DNA of 64,000 nt, taken from positions 1 to 64,000 of the forward strand of contig CAYYIP010000005.1 of the NCBI GenBank assembly GCA_964472015.1, read 5' to 3'. This DNA is from JAAYTD01 sp964472015 (lineage in GTDB: Bacteria > Bacteroidota > Ignavibacteria > Kapaibacteriales > UBA2268). Both the position numbers and the translations under genes were made by a program. Below are positions 24,430 to 33,023 of this stretch, one piece after another. Each line of letters starts with the position of its first letter. The first letter of the stretch is position 1. A model generated the notes under the pieces. That model searched no databases. It had not been told where the DNA came from and was given only the letters and a program-made list of their open reading frames with translations.

Positions 24430-25562
24430 ATCCTGAATCTATTTTTAGTTATTATCCATCTTATTCAATTTTAGATGAAATTTTATCAACGGGTGAATAT
24501 GATCAATTGAATATATTTATTGATTTAAAAAATAATTTACAAACATTATATATGGAACATTCTATAAAAGGAATCATTGAAGAATCTACAAAATCTAAGT
24601 TTATAGATACTTCTATATTTTCTTCTATTTTATCATTTTTACAATTTCATAAATTGTATTCAATTAAACGAGATATTAATATAAAATTTTATATATTTTT
24701 TGAGACAGGGACGTCTATATACCATACAAATATTTCAAAGAAGTATAAGATCAATCGGAGGATTGATGATCTTTATGGGTTAGATAAGGATAAAAGAGAC
24801 TATTTTTATGAAATTGTTCAAAAGAATTTTCAACTAACAGAATCTGCGTTAAATAAAATGCCTAATGTTTATGTTATTAGATTAAGTCATTTAGAAGCAG
24901 ATTTTATTCCTTATTATTTAATAAAAAATAAATTAGTAAATGATAGTTTAAATCCAGTAAATATAATATATTCTAACGATCATGACCTATATCAATGTTT
25001 GGAATTAGAAGGTAATAATTTTATTTTTTCAAAAGCGTATAAAACTAAAAAAATTATTAGAAAAAATGAAGTTTTAAAAACATATTTAAAAACAGATAAA
25101 AATTTACCAGATAAATATTTAACATTTTGCATGTCAATTATTGGAGATTCGGGTGATAATGTTTTTGGAATTAAAGGTATAGGTCCAAAACGTGTATGTG
25201 ATATTATCGAAGAAATGGTAAAAATGGTTGGTGGGATTGAAAATCTAAGAAATAATGTTATTAATGATAAAGATATTTTTCATCAAGATGTCAATTTAAC
25301 AAAGAACAAAAATATAAAAATGATTATTGATGAAGAAAGAAATAGTAAAACTATCTCTAATAATCTTAAATTAGTTGACTTCAATATTATTTCTGAATTT
25401 TTAGATAATGGTTTAAATACTGAAATGTTAGAAAGAAGAAAATATATTAGAAATATATTAGATAATAAAAAAATAGCTCCAATTGAACCACTTAAAACAG
25501 CTTTGAGTAAATTGGGTATATATTTACAAGAGGAATTAGAAGCTATTTATTTTAGGAGATAA
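24426..25562 (+). CDS. 5'-3' flap exonuclease (T4 RNase H type)
   Basis: A 378-aa protein. GTG 24426 has AGGGG 11 bases upstream; an in-frame TTG at 24417 is only two bases after that site. Core motifs of the FEN/RNase H family are clear: LSHLEADFIPYYLIKNK, NIIYSNDHDLYQCLE, and the helix-hairpin-helix MSIIGDSGDNVFGIKGIGPK. The N-terminal part (residues about 1-90) is more diverged and the first metal-binding Asp is not obvious. It should remove RNA primers and 5' flaps. It overlaps the frameshifted small gene before it. Confidence 0.88.
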   Translation: MNPESIFSYYPSYSILDEILSTGEYDQLNIFIDLKNNLQTLYMEHSIKGIIEESTKSKFIDTSIFSSILSFLQFHKLYSIKRDINIKFYIFFETGTSIYHTNISKKYKINRRIDDLYGLDKDKRDYFYEIVQKNFQLTESALNKMPNVYVIRLSHLEADFIPYYLIKNKLVNDSLNPVNIIYSNDHDLYQCLELEGNNFIFSKAYKTKKIIRKNEVLKTYLKTDKNLPDKYLTFCMSIIGDSGDNVFGIKGIGPKRVCDIIEEMVKMVGGIENLRNNVINDKDIFHQDVNLTKNKNIKMIIDEERNSKTISNNLKLVDFNIISEFLDNGLNTEMLERRKYIRNILDNKKIAPIEPLKTALSKLGIYLQEELEAIYFRR

Positions 25563-25570
25563 AGAGGTTA

Positions 25571-26284
25571 ATGTTAAATGATAATCTTGTTTTATCATAT
25601 ATAAAAAAGAATCTTGCATTTCCATATAATAAAATTGAGGTTCCAGATACCGAAATATTAGAATATGTCAAAGAATTTACAATAAAAGAATTTAGTTATT
25701 ATAGTCCTAATATAAAAACAATAGGTTATAATACACAATTACCACAAAATAAAGTTCCTAATAAAGGTAATGAATTTTATATAGTCGATGATGAAGGTTT
25801 AGAAATTTTAAATATTGTAAATATCTATTTCGGTCAATCAAACCTATTTTTTCATGGACATCCACCTATAGGGGCAATGTCAATAGGGGAACTCTCACAA
25901 TGGGCTTTAAGTGTAGAAGTTTCTATGATGGTGAAACAATTTTCAAATTGGAATTATACGTTTAGATTTTTTCACCCAAATATTGTGAGAATTTCCCCTG
26001 TTCCAACAGATCAATATATTGCAATCGAATATGAAACAATTCAACCCATTGATTTTAGTGGCATTAGAAATGAATTTCAAAGATTATTTTTAGAATTAGC
26101 GTTATCTGATATTATGATTTTAATTGGTAGAATAAGAAAAAAATATGGCGATACTTTAAAAACACCATACGGTGATATTCCAATTAATAGTGATATTTTT
26201 GATGAAGGTAAAACAAAAAGAGATGAAGTTATACAAAAATTAGAAAAGAATAATATGGTAAATATTGTTATTGATGTTGGATAG
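25571..26284 (+). CDS. Probable virion structural protein, 237 aa
   Basis: Begins MLNDNLVLSYIKKNLAFPYN. The central region (FFHGHPPIGAMSIGELSQWA, then FRFFHPNIVRISPVPTDQYI) and the end (KTPYGDIPINSDIFDEGKTK) look like conserved tail-neck or baseplate proteins of large myoviruses, with a repeated proline/aromatic style. No catalytic motif. It starts nine bases after the nuclease gene, so it is co-transcribed with replication genes. The structural call is pattern-based and uncertain; nothing more specific is claimed. Confidence 0.4.
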   Translation: MLNDNLVLSYIKKNLAFPYNKIEVPDTEILEYVKEFTIKEFSYYSPNIKTIGYNTQLPQNKVPNKGNEFYIVDDEGLEILNIVNIYFGQSNLFFHGHPPIGAMSIGELSQWALSVEVSMMVKQFSNWNYTFRFFHPNIVRISPVPTDQYIAIEYETIQPIDFSGIRNEFQRLFLELALSDIMILIGRIRKKYGDTLKTPYGDIPINSDIFDEGKTKRDEVIQKLEKNNMVNIVIDVG

Positions 26285-26333
26285 AAGATTTTAAATTAAT
26301 TATTGAAAAATATCTGTTATATTTTGGAGGTTA

Positions 26334-26396
26334 ATAAAGGATTCTTTAAGAATCAAACTTCGTATAAAACTTCAACTTTAAAAAGTTGAAGTAATT
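26334..26396 (+). mobile_element. Solo right end of the TnpB element
   Basis: AAGGATTCTTTAAGAATCAA, ACTTCGTAT and the CTTCAACTTTAAAAAGTTGA AG hairpin match 20308-20367 almost base for base, including the end TAATT. No left end or tnpB is adjacent. It lies in the gap between the 25571 gene and the 26427 short gene. Confidence 0.85.
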
Positions 26397-26426
26397 AACT
26401 AAATTATATATTAGGAGATATAAAAA

Positions 26427-26570
26427 ATGATTACAAAAAATTTACATTTACTGAATGAAAATACAAATGAAATATATGAAAAATCTGAATTTGATTTTCT
26501 TAATGAAATTGATATTTTAAAAGGAAAATGCCGAATGATGTTAGCGAAAATTGTGAAAGGCCAAAAATAA
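26427..26570 (+). CDS. Very short hypothetical protein, 47 aa
   Basis: ATG 26427 lies behind TTAGGAGATA with normal spacing. The product begins MITKNLHLLNENTNEIYEKS and ends KIVKGQK. It follows the solo TnpB right end directly, and its 3' part overlaps the start of the next gene by 43 bases. Supported only by the ribosome binding site; no homolog is recognised. Confidence 0.35.
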   Translation: MITKNLHLLNENTNEIYEKSEFDFLNEIDILKGKCRMMLAKIVKGQK

Positions 26571-26797
26571 GAGATGTTTTTTCTAAAAAATCAAAAATTA
26601 GATATCGAATATGTGTTTTAGAAAGATCAATAATTTGTAACAATAAAATGGAAAGATTAGTTAAAAAATATTTAAAATTATGTAAAACTAATGCATGTAG
26701 AGATAGGTATTATGGAGATATAAATGCTATTAAAAAACGTAATAGAAGTTACAATGAATATATCAATAAACTTAAAGGACAATTAAAAAGTAATTAA
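26528..26797 (+). CDS. Small basic protein, 89 aa
   Basis: Starts at ATG 26528 inside the preceding short gene. It is strongly basic (RPKIRDVFSKKSKIRYRICV near the start; RLVKKYLKLCKTNACRDRYY in the middle) with several cysteines. That suggests nucleic-acid binding, but no family is recognised. It lies just upstream of the RuvC gene. Confidence 0.45.
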   Translation: MPNDVSENCERPKIRDVFSKKSKIRYRICVLERSIICNNKMERLVKKYLKLCKTNACRDRYYGDINAIKKRNRSYNEYINKLKGQLKSN

Positions 26798-26877
26798 AAT
26801 TTTAAAAGTGATAAAAAATGACTGAAAAATACCAACAAAAGATTAAAGGAAGAAAAATTAAAGTAGGAGAAAATTGA

Positions 26878-27360
26878 ATGTTTGATTTTTTTTGTGGAAT
26901 TGATCCTTCTTTTAAAGGTTTGGGTTTAATTCTTTTAGATAACAACATAGATATAATTGAAAATCATTTAATAACAACCAAGCCAACAAAAAGTGAATAT
27001 GATATAGAATTTAGAGTTAAAGACATTTTATATCACTTGACTGTAATATTAAGTAAATATAATCGACATAATTTAATTATTTATATTGAAGGTGTTTCAT
27101 TTAATTCTAAAGGTCAGAGTACTGTTCAACAAGCTGTTTTAAATTATTCAATTAAAATATGGCTAATGGATAATAATATTACATATAAATCTATCCCTCC
27201 AACTTCTTTGAAAAAATTTGTTACTGGTACCGGTAAATGTCAAAAAGATTTAATATTATTAAAAATTTATAAAAAATTTGGAATAGAATTTGATAATAAT
27301 AATATTGCTGATGCTTATGGTTTGGCTAGAATGTGTTATGAATCAGAAAGAAATAATTAA
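26878..27360 (+). CDS. RuvC-like Holliday junction resolvase
   Basis: A 160-aa protein of RuvC length. The first strand is FFCGIDPSFKGLGLILLD with catalytic Asp8; the second motif is LIIYIEGVSFNSKG with Glu at the end of its strand; the final helix is NNIADAYGLARMC with the Asp pair expected for metal binding. It should resolve branched phage DNA before packaging, taking the role of T4 endonuclease VII. A KCQKD motif before the last strand resembles the RuvC G-x-A-x-K-x-Q region. ATG 26878 directly follows a TGA that ends a 19-codon frame. Confidence 0.88.
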   Translation: MFDFFCGIDPSFKGLGLILLDNNIDIIENHLITTKPTKSEYDIEFRVKDILYHLTVILSKYNRHNLIIYIEGVSFNSKGQSTVQQAVLNYSIKIWLMDNNITYKSIPPTSLKKFVTGTGKCQKDLILLKIYKKFGIEFDNNNIADAYGLARMCYESERNN

Positions 27361-27375
27361 AAATAGGTTTTTAAA

Positions 27376-27717
27376 ATGGATAAAAATCAAAAAAAGTTAA
27401 TTAATTTTCAAGTTAAATATAAAAAAATATTTCAAAAAACTATGTCTAAAATTCAAAAAGAAACCGAATTGAGAATAGAAAAATGTTATCAAAAAATGTT
27501 AATTGATAAAGATCCAAAATCTAAAATTAAATATGCTAATTGTATTTCTAAAGCTAAAATTCAAGGTTTAAAAGAAGGAATACGATTTTTAAGAGATAGT
27601 TCTAATCAATGTAAAGGTGATAGAAAATGTATTGAAATGGTAAAAATGTTAATAAAAGAATTATTAAGAAAATTACAAGATGAAACAAAACAAAAAATTC
27701 TCAAAAAAATTTTATAA
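27376..27717 (+). CDS. Hypothetical helical protein, 113 aa
   Basis: Begins MDKNQKKLINFQVKYKKIFQ and is almost wholly helical and lysine-rich, with two cysteines near the middle (CIS and CKGDRKC). No family is recognised. It lies 15 bases after RuvC and 17 before the membrane AAA+ gene. Confidence 0.45.
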   Translation: MDKNQKKLINFQVKYKKIFQKTMSKIQKETELRIEKCYQKMLIDKDPKSKIKYANCISKAKIQGLKEGIRFLRDSSNQCKGDRKCIEMVKMLIKELLRKLQDETKQKILKKIL

Positions 27718-27733
27718 TTAGGAATATAAAAAA

Positions 27734-29023
27734 ATGAACGCAATAAAAAATTTAGATAAATATGTTTTAAAAAATATTGATAAAATAAGTAAAGTTCCAG
27801 GAATTGAAGAATTACAAACAAAGTCTGGCGGTAAATTATATAGTATAAAATATTATATTTTCAATAAAAGATTTTCAAAAATTCCTTTATGTATCGGTTT
27901 TACTTCAAAAAATAAATCATTTAAAGAGTTAAATAGCATTGATATATTTAATAAAGATCAATCAACATGTGCTGTTATTGAAGTAGATCCTAGTATTCCG
28001 GAAGAAAAATTATTGAAATTTATTTCAAGAACCGCAATTGCTATAAAATTTTCAGATAAAAAATTTAAAAAAATTAAAGAAAATAAAAATATTTTAAATA
28101 CATATTTATCTTATTTAAATGAATCTGATAATTGGGATTTAAAATTTTCAAGATTTGTACTAACATTTTCGGGTTTTGTTACTATTATTTCATTTTTAAT
28201 TTTAATATCTTTTTATATTAAATCGTTAAAAAATAAATATGAGGTTTATAAAGCTACAAGAATAGAACAAGAAATAAATAATAATTTATTCAAAGACCAG
28301 AAACAAGATGAACCCGCATTTAATATATATTCAAAACTTCAACATTTTATTATAAGAGTTCTTGAAAGTAAAACACCTGCAGCTATTATTTGTGGGCCTC
28401 CAGGTACATCTAAAACATATATTCTTAGAAGAGTTCTTTTCTTTAAAAATCTAAAACCCGCAAAAGATTATAATATAATAAGAGGTGGTGGGTTGGGTGT
28501 GGCTTCTGTTTATGATTTATTATATCAAAATAAAGATAAAATTTTAATTCTAGATGATTTTGATACACCACTAAATGACGAAGATACAATTAATATGTTA
28601 AAAGCGGTAACGGATTCATATGATCGAAGAGTTTTATCAATTTCAAGAGAAAAAATGATGAGTTCATCACAAAATCAATTAAGTCCTTCAACACCTGAAA
28701 AATTTGAATATACAGGAAAAATAATTATTATTACAAATATACCAAAAGAAAAAATAAATAAAGCTTTATTAAGTAGAGCACCAGCAATAGAAGTTAAATT
28801 TTCTCAGAAAGAAATATCTCAAGCTATTTATAAAATGTTAAATTTTATACAACCCACTATTCCTTTAAATGTAAAGATGGAAGTTTACAATTATATAGTT
28901 GATTTATCTAAGAAAAAAAATATAGAATTAGATTTTAGAACATTTAAGAATTCTATTGATGCTAGAGTTGGTAATCCTGAATTTTGGAAAGAAATGGTTC
29001 GTATTATTGTTTCTTATGATTAA
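27734..29023 (+). CDS. Membrane-anchored AAA+ ATPase
   Basis: A 429-aa protein. An unassigned N-terminal domain (about 1-130) is followed by one membrane segment at about 141-162 (FVLTFSGFVTIISFLILISF) and a AAA+ domain: Walker A GPPGTSKT (221-228), Walker B ILILDDFD (about 272-279), and sensor 1 around IIIITNIPKEKINKALLSRA with an S-R-A arginine-finger-like motif. The topology resembles membrane-tethered AAA+ remodelers. T4-like phages do not normally carry such a protein in this place. Downstream is a metallopeptidase fusion (29053), so the two may act on a common membrane target; that is inference. Confidence 0.7.
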   Translation: MNAIKNLDKYVLKNIDKISKVPGIEELQTKSGGKLYSIKYYIFNKRFSKIPLCIGFTSKNKSFKELNSIDIFNKDQSTCAVIEVDPSIPEEKLLKFISRTAIAIKFSDKKFKKIKENKNILNTYLSYLNESDNWDLKFSRFVLTFSGFVTIISFLILISFYIKSLKNKYEVYKATRIEQEINNNLFKDQKQDEPAFNIYSKLQHFIIRVLESKTPAAIICGPPGTSKTYILRRVLFFKNLKPAKDYNIIRGGGLGVASVYDLLYQNKDKILILDDFDTPLNDEDTINMLKAVTDSYDRRVLSISREKMMSSSQNQLSPSTPEKFEYTGKIIIITNIPKEKINKALLSRAPAIEVKFSQKEISQAIYKMLNFIQPTIPLNVKMEVYNYIVDLSKKKNIELDFRTFKNSIDARVGNPEFWKEMVRIIVSYD

Positions 29024-29052
29024 ATTTTGAAATTTAATGGAGGTTTTTTAAA

Positions 29053-30354
29053 ATGTCTAAATTTATATTAGTTTGTCATGAAGCTGAAAAAAGAGGAAAA
29101 CATTATGATTTAAGATTTGAAATTCCAAATTCTAAATTATGGTCTAGTTTTGCATTAAATGATATGCCTCCAACGGAACCAAATAAAAGAATATATATTC
29201 CTAGAACAAATGATCATTCTGAAGAATCTGCATTATATGTTGGAAAAATTTCAGAAGGTGAATATGGTGCCGGTATTATAAAGAAAATTGATGGTGGTGA
29301 ATGTGAAATTATAAAATATAGAAATTCTCATATAATTGTTGATTTTAAAGGAAAGATATTAAAAGGTAAATATCACTTTATTAATGTTGGTGTATATGAT
29401 AGAAAAAGAAATTATAAGAAAAAAGTATATGGTTTCTTTAAAGCAAAAGATGTTAGACAATTAAATGAAAAACAAAAGAATTTAAATGAAAGTTTGATAA
29501 TAACGGGTATAGGTGCATTAACACCAATGTTATTTGAAGTGTTAATTTTTATGTTAAGACATTTCCTTACAAAAAAATTTTTTAAAAATTTAAATAAAGA
29601 ATATGATGAAAATTTTTCAAAAAAACTTTCAGAAATAATAAATGAAAAAGTTTCAGTTTATGAAATAGATAAAAATATAGTAAATGCTTTTACCATGGGT
29701 AAAAAAGATGATTATGTTTTTTATTATTTTACAGGATTAAAAAGTGTAATTAATTTAACAGATGATGAAATTATTTCTATATTACTTCATGAATATGGTC
29801 ATTGTAAAGAAAATCATGGACCTGTGTCTGAAAGGAAATTATTTATAAATTCTATGTTATCATCAATATTTTCTGGTGTTTTAACGGGTACAATTGCTCA
29901 TGCAACTAAAAGTTTAGCACTTGTATTTTATCCGTTTATGTTTGTTGTTTTTATGATAAGTAGCTTTACAAAAGGATTTACTAATAGAAATTTAAGATGG
30001 ACCGAAATAAATGCTGATAAATATCCTGCTAAATTTGGATATAAAAAGGAATATTTATCTGCTTTAACAAAAATGAAAATATATATATATAAAGAAATTT
30101 GTGGAAATGATATAAGTGAAAATGAATGTGAAAAGAAACTCGAAGATATATATTATTTTGATGTACATCCTCCTATAAAAGATAGAATAAAGATTGTTTC
30201 TAAATCTTTAACAAAGATATTAAAAGTAACTTTATCATTAATTAAATCAGGAAATGTTTTGGGTGCTATTAATTTCTTGAAAAGTATTGTTAAATTACAA
30301 AAAAGTTTACCTAAAAATAAATTTTTTTTAAAAAATAAAACAATCGCAAATTGA
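29053..30354 (+). CDS. LigD 3'-phosphoesterase domain fused to M48 metallopeptidase
   Basis: A 433-aa protein with two domains. Residues 1-135 resemble the 3'-phosphoesterase domain of LigD: FILVCHEAEKRGKHYDLRFE (H9, H17, D19, R21), a basic KRIYIPRTNDHSEES stretch (H55), then GKISEGEYGAGIIKK (the ExEYGAG motif). In bacterial LigD this domain trims 3' phosphates and ribonucleotides. Residues about 145-430 form an M48-type metallopeptidase: a membrane segment (about 149-170), the zinc motif LLHEYGHCKENHG (H246-E247-H250), hydrophobic helices (about 270-305) and E318 in TEINADKYPAKFGY as the third ligand. I know of no such fusion in a phage. The peptidase half would lie at the membrane. One intact frame supports a real fusion. 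Confidence 0.75.
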   Translation: MSKFILVCHEAEKRGKHYDLRFEIPNSKLWSSFALNDMPPTEPNKRIYIPRTNDHSEESALYVGKISEGEYGAGIIKKIDGGECEIIKYRNSHIIVDFKGKILKGKYHFINVGVYDRKRNYKKKVYGFFKAKDVRQLNEKQKNLNESLIITGIGALTPMLFEVLIFMLRHFLTKKFFKNLNKEYDENFSKKLSEIINEKVSVYEIDKNIVNAFTMGKKDDYVFYYFTGLKSVINLTDDEIISILLHEYGHCKENHGPVSERKLFINSMLSSIFSGVLTGTIAHATKSLALVFYPFMFVVFMISSFTKGFTNRNLRWTEINADKYPAKFGYKKEYLSALTKMKIYIYKEICGNDISENECEKKLEDIYYFDVHPPIKDRIKIVSKSLTKILKVTLSLIKSGNVLGAINFLKSIVKLQKSLPKNKFFLKNKTIAN

Positions 30355-30522
30355 TGGATTTAGTTATCTAAAAATTCACAAAAATTAAATTCTAACTTTT
30401 CAATTTTTAAACTTAAAAAAATTAAATATGGGAGGCACTTTGTTTTCTGAAATTAAGATTTTAACAATTCACAACATAACAATATTATATAAAGTATATT
30501 AAAGGAGAATTTTTAAAAAATT

Positions 30523-32292
30523 ATGAGTAAAAAAATACAACTTTCTGAAAATGCACTTAAAGTAGCAGAAGCAAGATATTTTATTGATGAAAATGAAGAT
30601 TGGGAGGGTTGTGCACAAAGAGTTTCAAGATGTTTATCTGAAGTTGAAAAAGATAGAAAAATATGGGAAGATAAATTTTACGGTATAATTTCATCAATGG
30701 ATTTTCTTCCAGCTGGTAGAATTTTAAGAAATTCTGGTAGGCGTAAAGGTTCTCTTCTTAATTGTTATCATCTTCCATGTCTTGATTCAATTGAAGATAT
30801 AGGTCAATTTATTATGGATAGTTTAATTCTTTGGTCTGAAGGTGGTGGTATTGGTGTTAATATGTCTTCTTTACGTCCGAGAGGCGATGAAATTTTAGGA
30901 AAAGGTGGAAAATCATCAGGTATGGTTTCATTTTTAATTTCAGCTGATCAAGTTTCGAGAACAATAGAAAGTGGAGGTCAGAGAAGAGCTGCTGGATTAT
31001 GTTCTTTAGATATTAATCATCCTGAAATTGAAGATTTTATAGATGCAAAAGTTGAGCATAATAAAATTTCTCATTTTAATATTTCTGTTATGATTAATGA
31101 TAGGTTTTTAGAAGCAGTTGAAAAAAATGAAGATTGGGAATTAAAATTTAAACAAAAAGTTTATAAAAAAGTTAAAGCTAGATATTTATGGGATAAAATT
31201 ATTAATAATATGATTCTTCATGCTGAACCTGGACTTTTAAATACGACTAATTTATTTAAAAATAATTCTTGGTATTTTGATCCTGTTACTGGTGTTAATC
31301 CTTGTGGTGAAGCTGTTTTATCTCCTTATTCTGCGTGTGATTTAGGCTCATTAGTATTGCCAAATTTTATAACAGGTTCAACAAATACAAATTGGCAAAA
31401 ATTAGAAAAAACAATTAAAATAGCTGTTAGACTTTTAGATAATGTTCTTGATGTTAATAAATATTCAATTAGAAAAATTGATGAAAAATGTCATTTATCT
31501 AGAAGAATAGGTTTAGGTATAACAGGTTTAGCTGATTATTTATTTATGAAACAATTAAGATATGGATCGAAAGAAGCATTGAGTGAAGTTGAAAAATTAA
31601 TGAAATTTATTAGAGATGTATCATATGAAGCTTCAGTTGAATTAGCTGTGGAAAAAGGATCATTTCCTATGTTTGAACCGGTTAATTATTGTAAATCATC
31701 ATTTATTAGGAAATTGCCAGCAACGTTAAGATTAGATATTAAAGAAAAAGGAATAAGAAATGTTAGTTTAATGTCTATCGCTCCAGGTGGTACGATTTCA
31801 TTATTACCAGAAGTTTGTTCGGGTATTGAACCTTTAATATATAAAGCATATAAAAGAATAGATAAAGTGGGAGAAAGAATTTATATTCATCCTGTTTATA
31901 AAGAATTATTAAAAAATGGAAATTCTATACCAGAATGGTATGTTGATATGTCAGATCTTAATCCAAAAGATCATTTTGAAATCCAAGCATTAGTTCAAAA
32001 ATACACAGATGGTGCATGTTCTAAAACTCTCAATATGCCAAAAGGAACAACACCTGATCAATTAAGTAGATTATTATTGGAATATTCACATGATTTAAAA
32101 GGAATAGCTGTTTTTGTTGATGGTAGTATTGAAGGTCAAATTTATAATAATATTAATGAAGATGAAGCTAGAAAATATTTAGAAGATGATAATGTTAGTA
32201 ACTCTTATACAGAAGATGATATTAAATGTTCTGTTTGTGAAAGAAAAGACGATGGAATTTATATATGTGAAAACGCCATTGGTATGAATTAA
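30523..32292 (+). CDS. nrdJ: Class II (B12-dependent) ribonucleotide reductase
   Basis: A 589-aa protein. It has LLNCYHLPC (C81, first redox Cys), SEGGGIGVNMSSLRP, GLCSLDINHPEIEDF, and NPCGE (N259, C261, E263), the radical-site residues shared by ribonucleotide reductases. The C-terminal CSVC (569-572) is the Cys pair that re-reduces the active site. The size and the ISADQVSRTIESGGQRRAAG core fit adenosylcobalamin-dependent NrdJ; no NrdB-like partner is adjacent. It makes dNTPs from NDPs or NTPs for phage DNA synthesis. Cofactor supply would come from the host. ATG 30523 lies 16 bases after AAAGGAG, a long spacing. Confidence 0.88.
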   Translation: MSKKIQLSENALKVAEARYFIDENEDWEGCAQRVSRCLSEVEKDRKIWEDKFYGIISSMDFLPAGRILRNSGRRKGSLLNCYHLPCLDSIEDIGQFIMDSLILWSEGGGIGVNMSSLRPRGDEILGKGGKSSGMVSFLISADQVSRTIESGGQRRAAGLCSLDINHPEIEDFIDAKVEHNKISHFNISVMINDRFLEAVEKNEDWELKFKQKVYKKVKARYLWDKIINNMILHAEPGLLNTTNLFKNNSWYFDPVTGVNPCGEAVLSPYSACDLGSLVLPNFITGSTNTNWQKLEKTIKIAVRLLDNVLDVNKYSIRKIDEKCHLSRRIGLGITGLADYLFMKQLRYGSKEALSEVEKLMKFIRDVSYEASVELAVEKGSFPMFEPVNYCKSSFIRKLPATLRLDIKEKGIRNVSLMSIAPGGTISLLPEVCSGIEPLIYKAYKRIDKVGERIYIHPVYKELLKNGNSIPEWYVDMSDLNPKDHFEIQALVQKYTDGACSKTLNMPKGTTPDQLSRLLLEYSHDLKGIAVFVDGSIEGQIYNNINEDEARKYLEDDNVSNSYTEDDIKCSVCERKDDGIYICENAIGMN

Positions 32293-32372
32293 AAAATGAA
32301 ATATGGGCAGGCAATCCAACTAAAAAATTAAAAGAAAGAGTGTAAAAACTTCTTAATCAAGGAGAAAAATAT

Positions 32373-32585
32373 ATGTCATTAATTTTAAAAGAAAAAGTTG
32401 TTTGTCCTTATAATAATTCATGCCCTTATAATAAAGGAAGTTTTACATGTCATGGTGCAAATCCTGACAGAAGTAATGAATTCATATGTGATTTTGTTAA
32501 TGAAGATGGTTCTTTCAAGGAAAATTGTTTTAGAAATAAACATGATACTTCAGGTAAAATGGAAATAATTGTAGAAAAAACATAG
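32373..32585 (+). CDS. Small Cys-rich protein, 70 aa
   Basis: ATG 32373 behind AAGGAG. Six cysteines in the pattern CPYNNSCPYNKGSFTC ... FIC ... NCF suggest metal binding. It lies between the ribonucleotide reductase and recombination genes. No family is recognised; a redox partner for the reductase is a possibility only from position. Confidence 0.45.
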   Translation: MSLILKEKVVCPYNNSCPYNKGSFTCHGANPDRSNEFICDFVNEDGSFKENCFRNKHDTSGKMEIIVEKT

Positions 32586-32630
32586 GTTTAATTTTGAAAA
32601 TTTTAAAATTGTATTAAGGAAAAATCAAAA

Positions 32631-33023
32631 ATGACTAATATAAATCAAAATGAAGAATATTTTGAAAAATTATTGGTGGAATATAAAGAACAACGCGAAG
32701 AATTAAAATCAATGATTTTAGAATTAAGAAAATATAAAGATAAGATAGGTAAAATATTTCCAGATAATTTAGATAATAGATATGTTAGATATTTTGAAGA
32801 AAAAGTTAAAGCGGTAACAGAATTATATAAAGCAATTTTAGATATAAGAAAAGAAATAAGTAAAAATATTAAAGATGAAATGGAATTTAGAAGAAAAATA
32901 TCTCCAAAAAATAATGAAGATGAAGATATGAATGATATTAGGAAAATGGTACATATAGTAGAACAATACAACAAAATTAAACCAAAGGAGAATATTGAGA
33001 ATGTCAGACGAATTAACGAATGA
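32631..33023 (+). CDS. Hypothetical coiled-coil protein, 130 aa
   Basis: Starts at ATG 32631 and is mostly charged coiled coil (YFEKLLVEYKEQREELKSMI at residues 9-28). Its end overlaps the start of the UvsX gene by 23 bases. Position just before UvsX is where a recombination mediator could lie, but similarity to T4 UvsY (137 aa, mostly helical) is only in length and character. Confidence 0.45.
   Translation: MTNINQNEEYFEKLLVEYKEQREELKSMILELRKYKDKIGKIFPDNLDNRYVRYFEEKVKAVTELYKAILDIRKEISKNIKDEMEFRRKISPKNNEDEDMNDIRKMVHIVEQYNKIKPKENIENVRRINE

Noticed and set aside
26818..26877. A 19-codon frame ending directly before the RuvC ATG
   Set aside because: No ribosome binding site upstream and too short to judge; probably the leader of RuvC.
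30355..30522. Cobalamin riboswitch before the class II ribonucleotide reductase
   Set aside because: The 168-base gap is AT-rich and lacks the conserved B12-box; no strong structure was seen.
32293..32372. Frame reading WAGNPTKKLKERV after the ribonucleotide reductase, like the tail of an acetyltransferase
   Set aside because: It has no start codon and is only about 24 codons long; a remnant is possible but cannot be supported.
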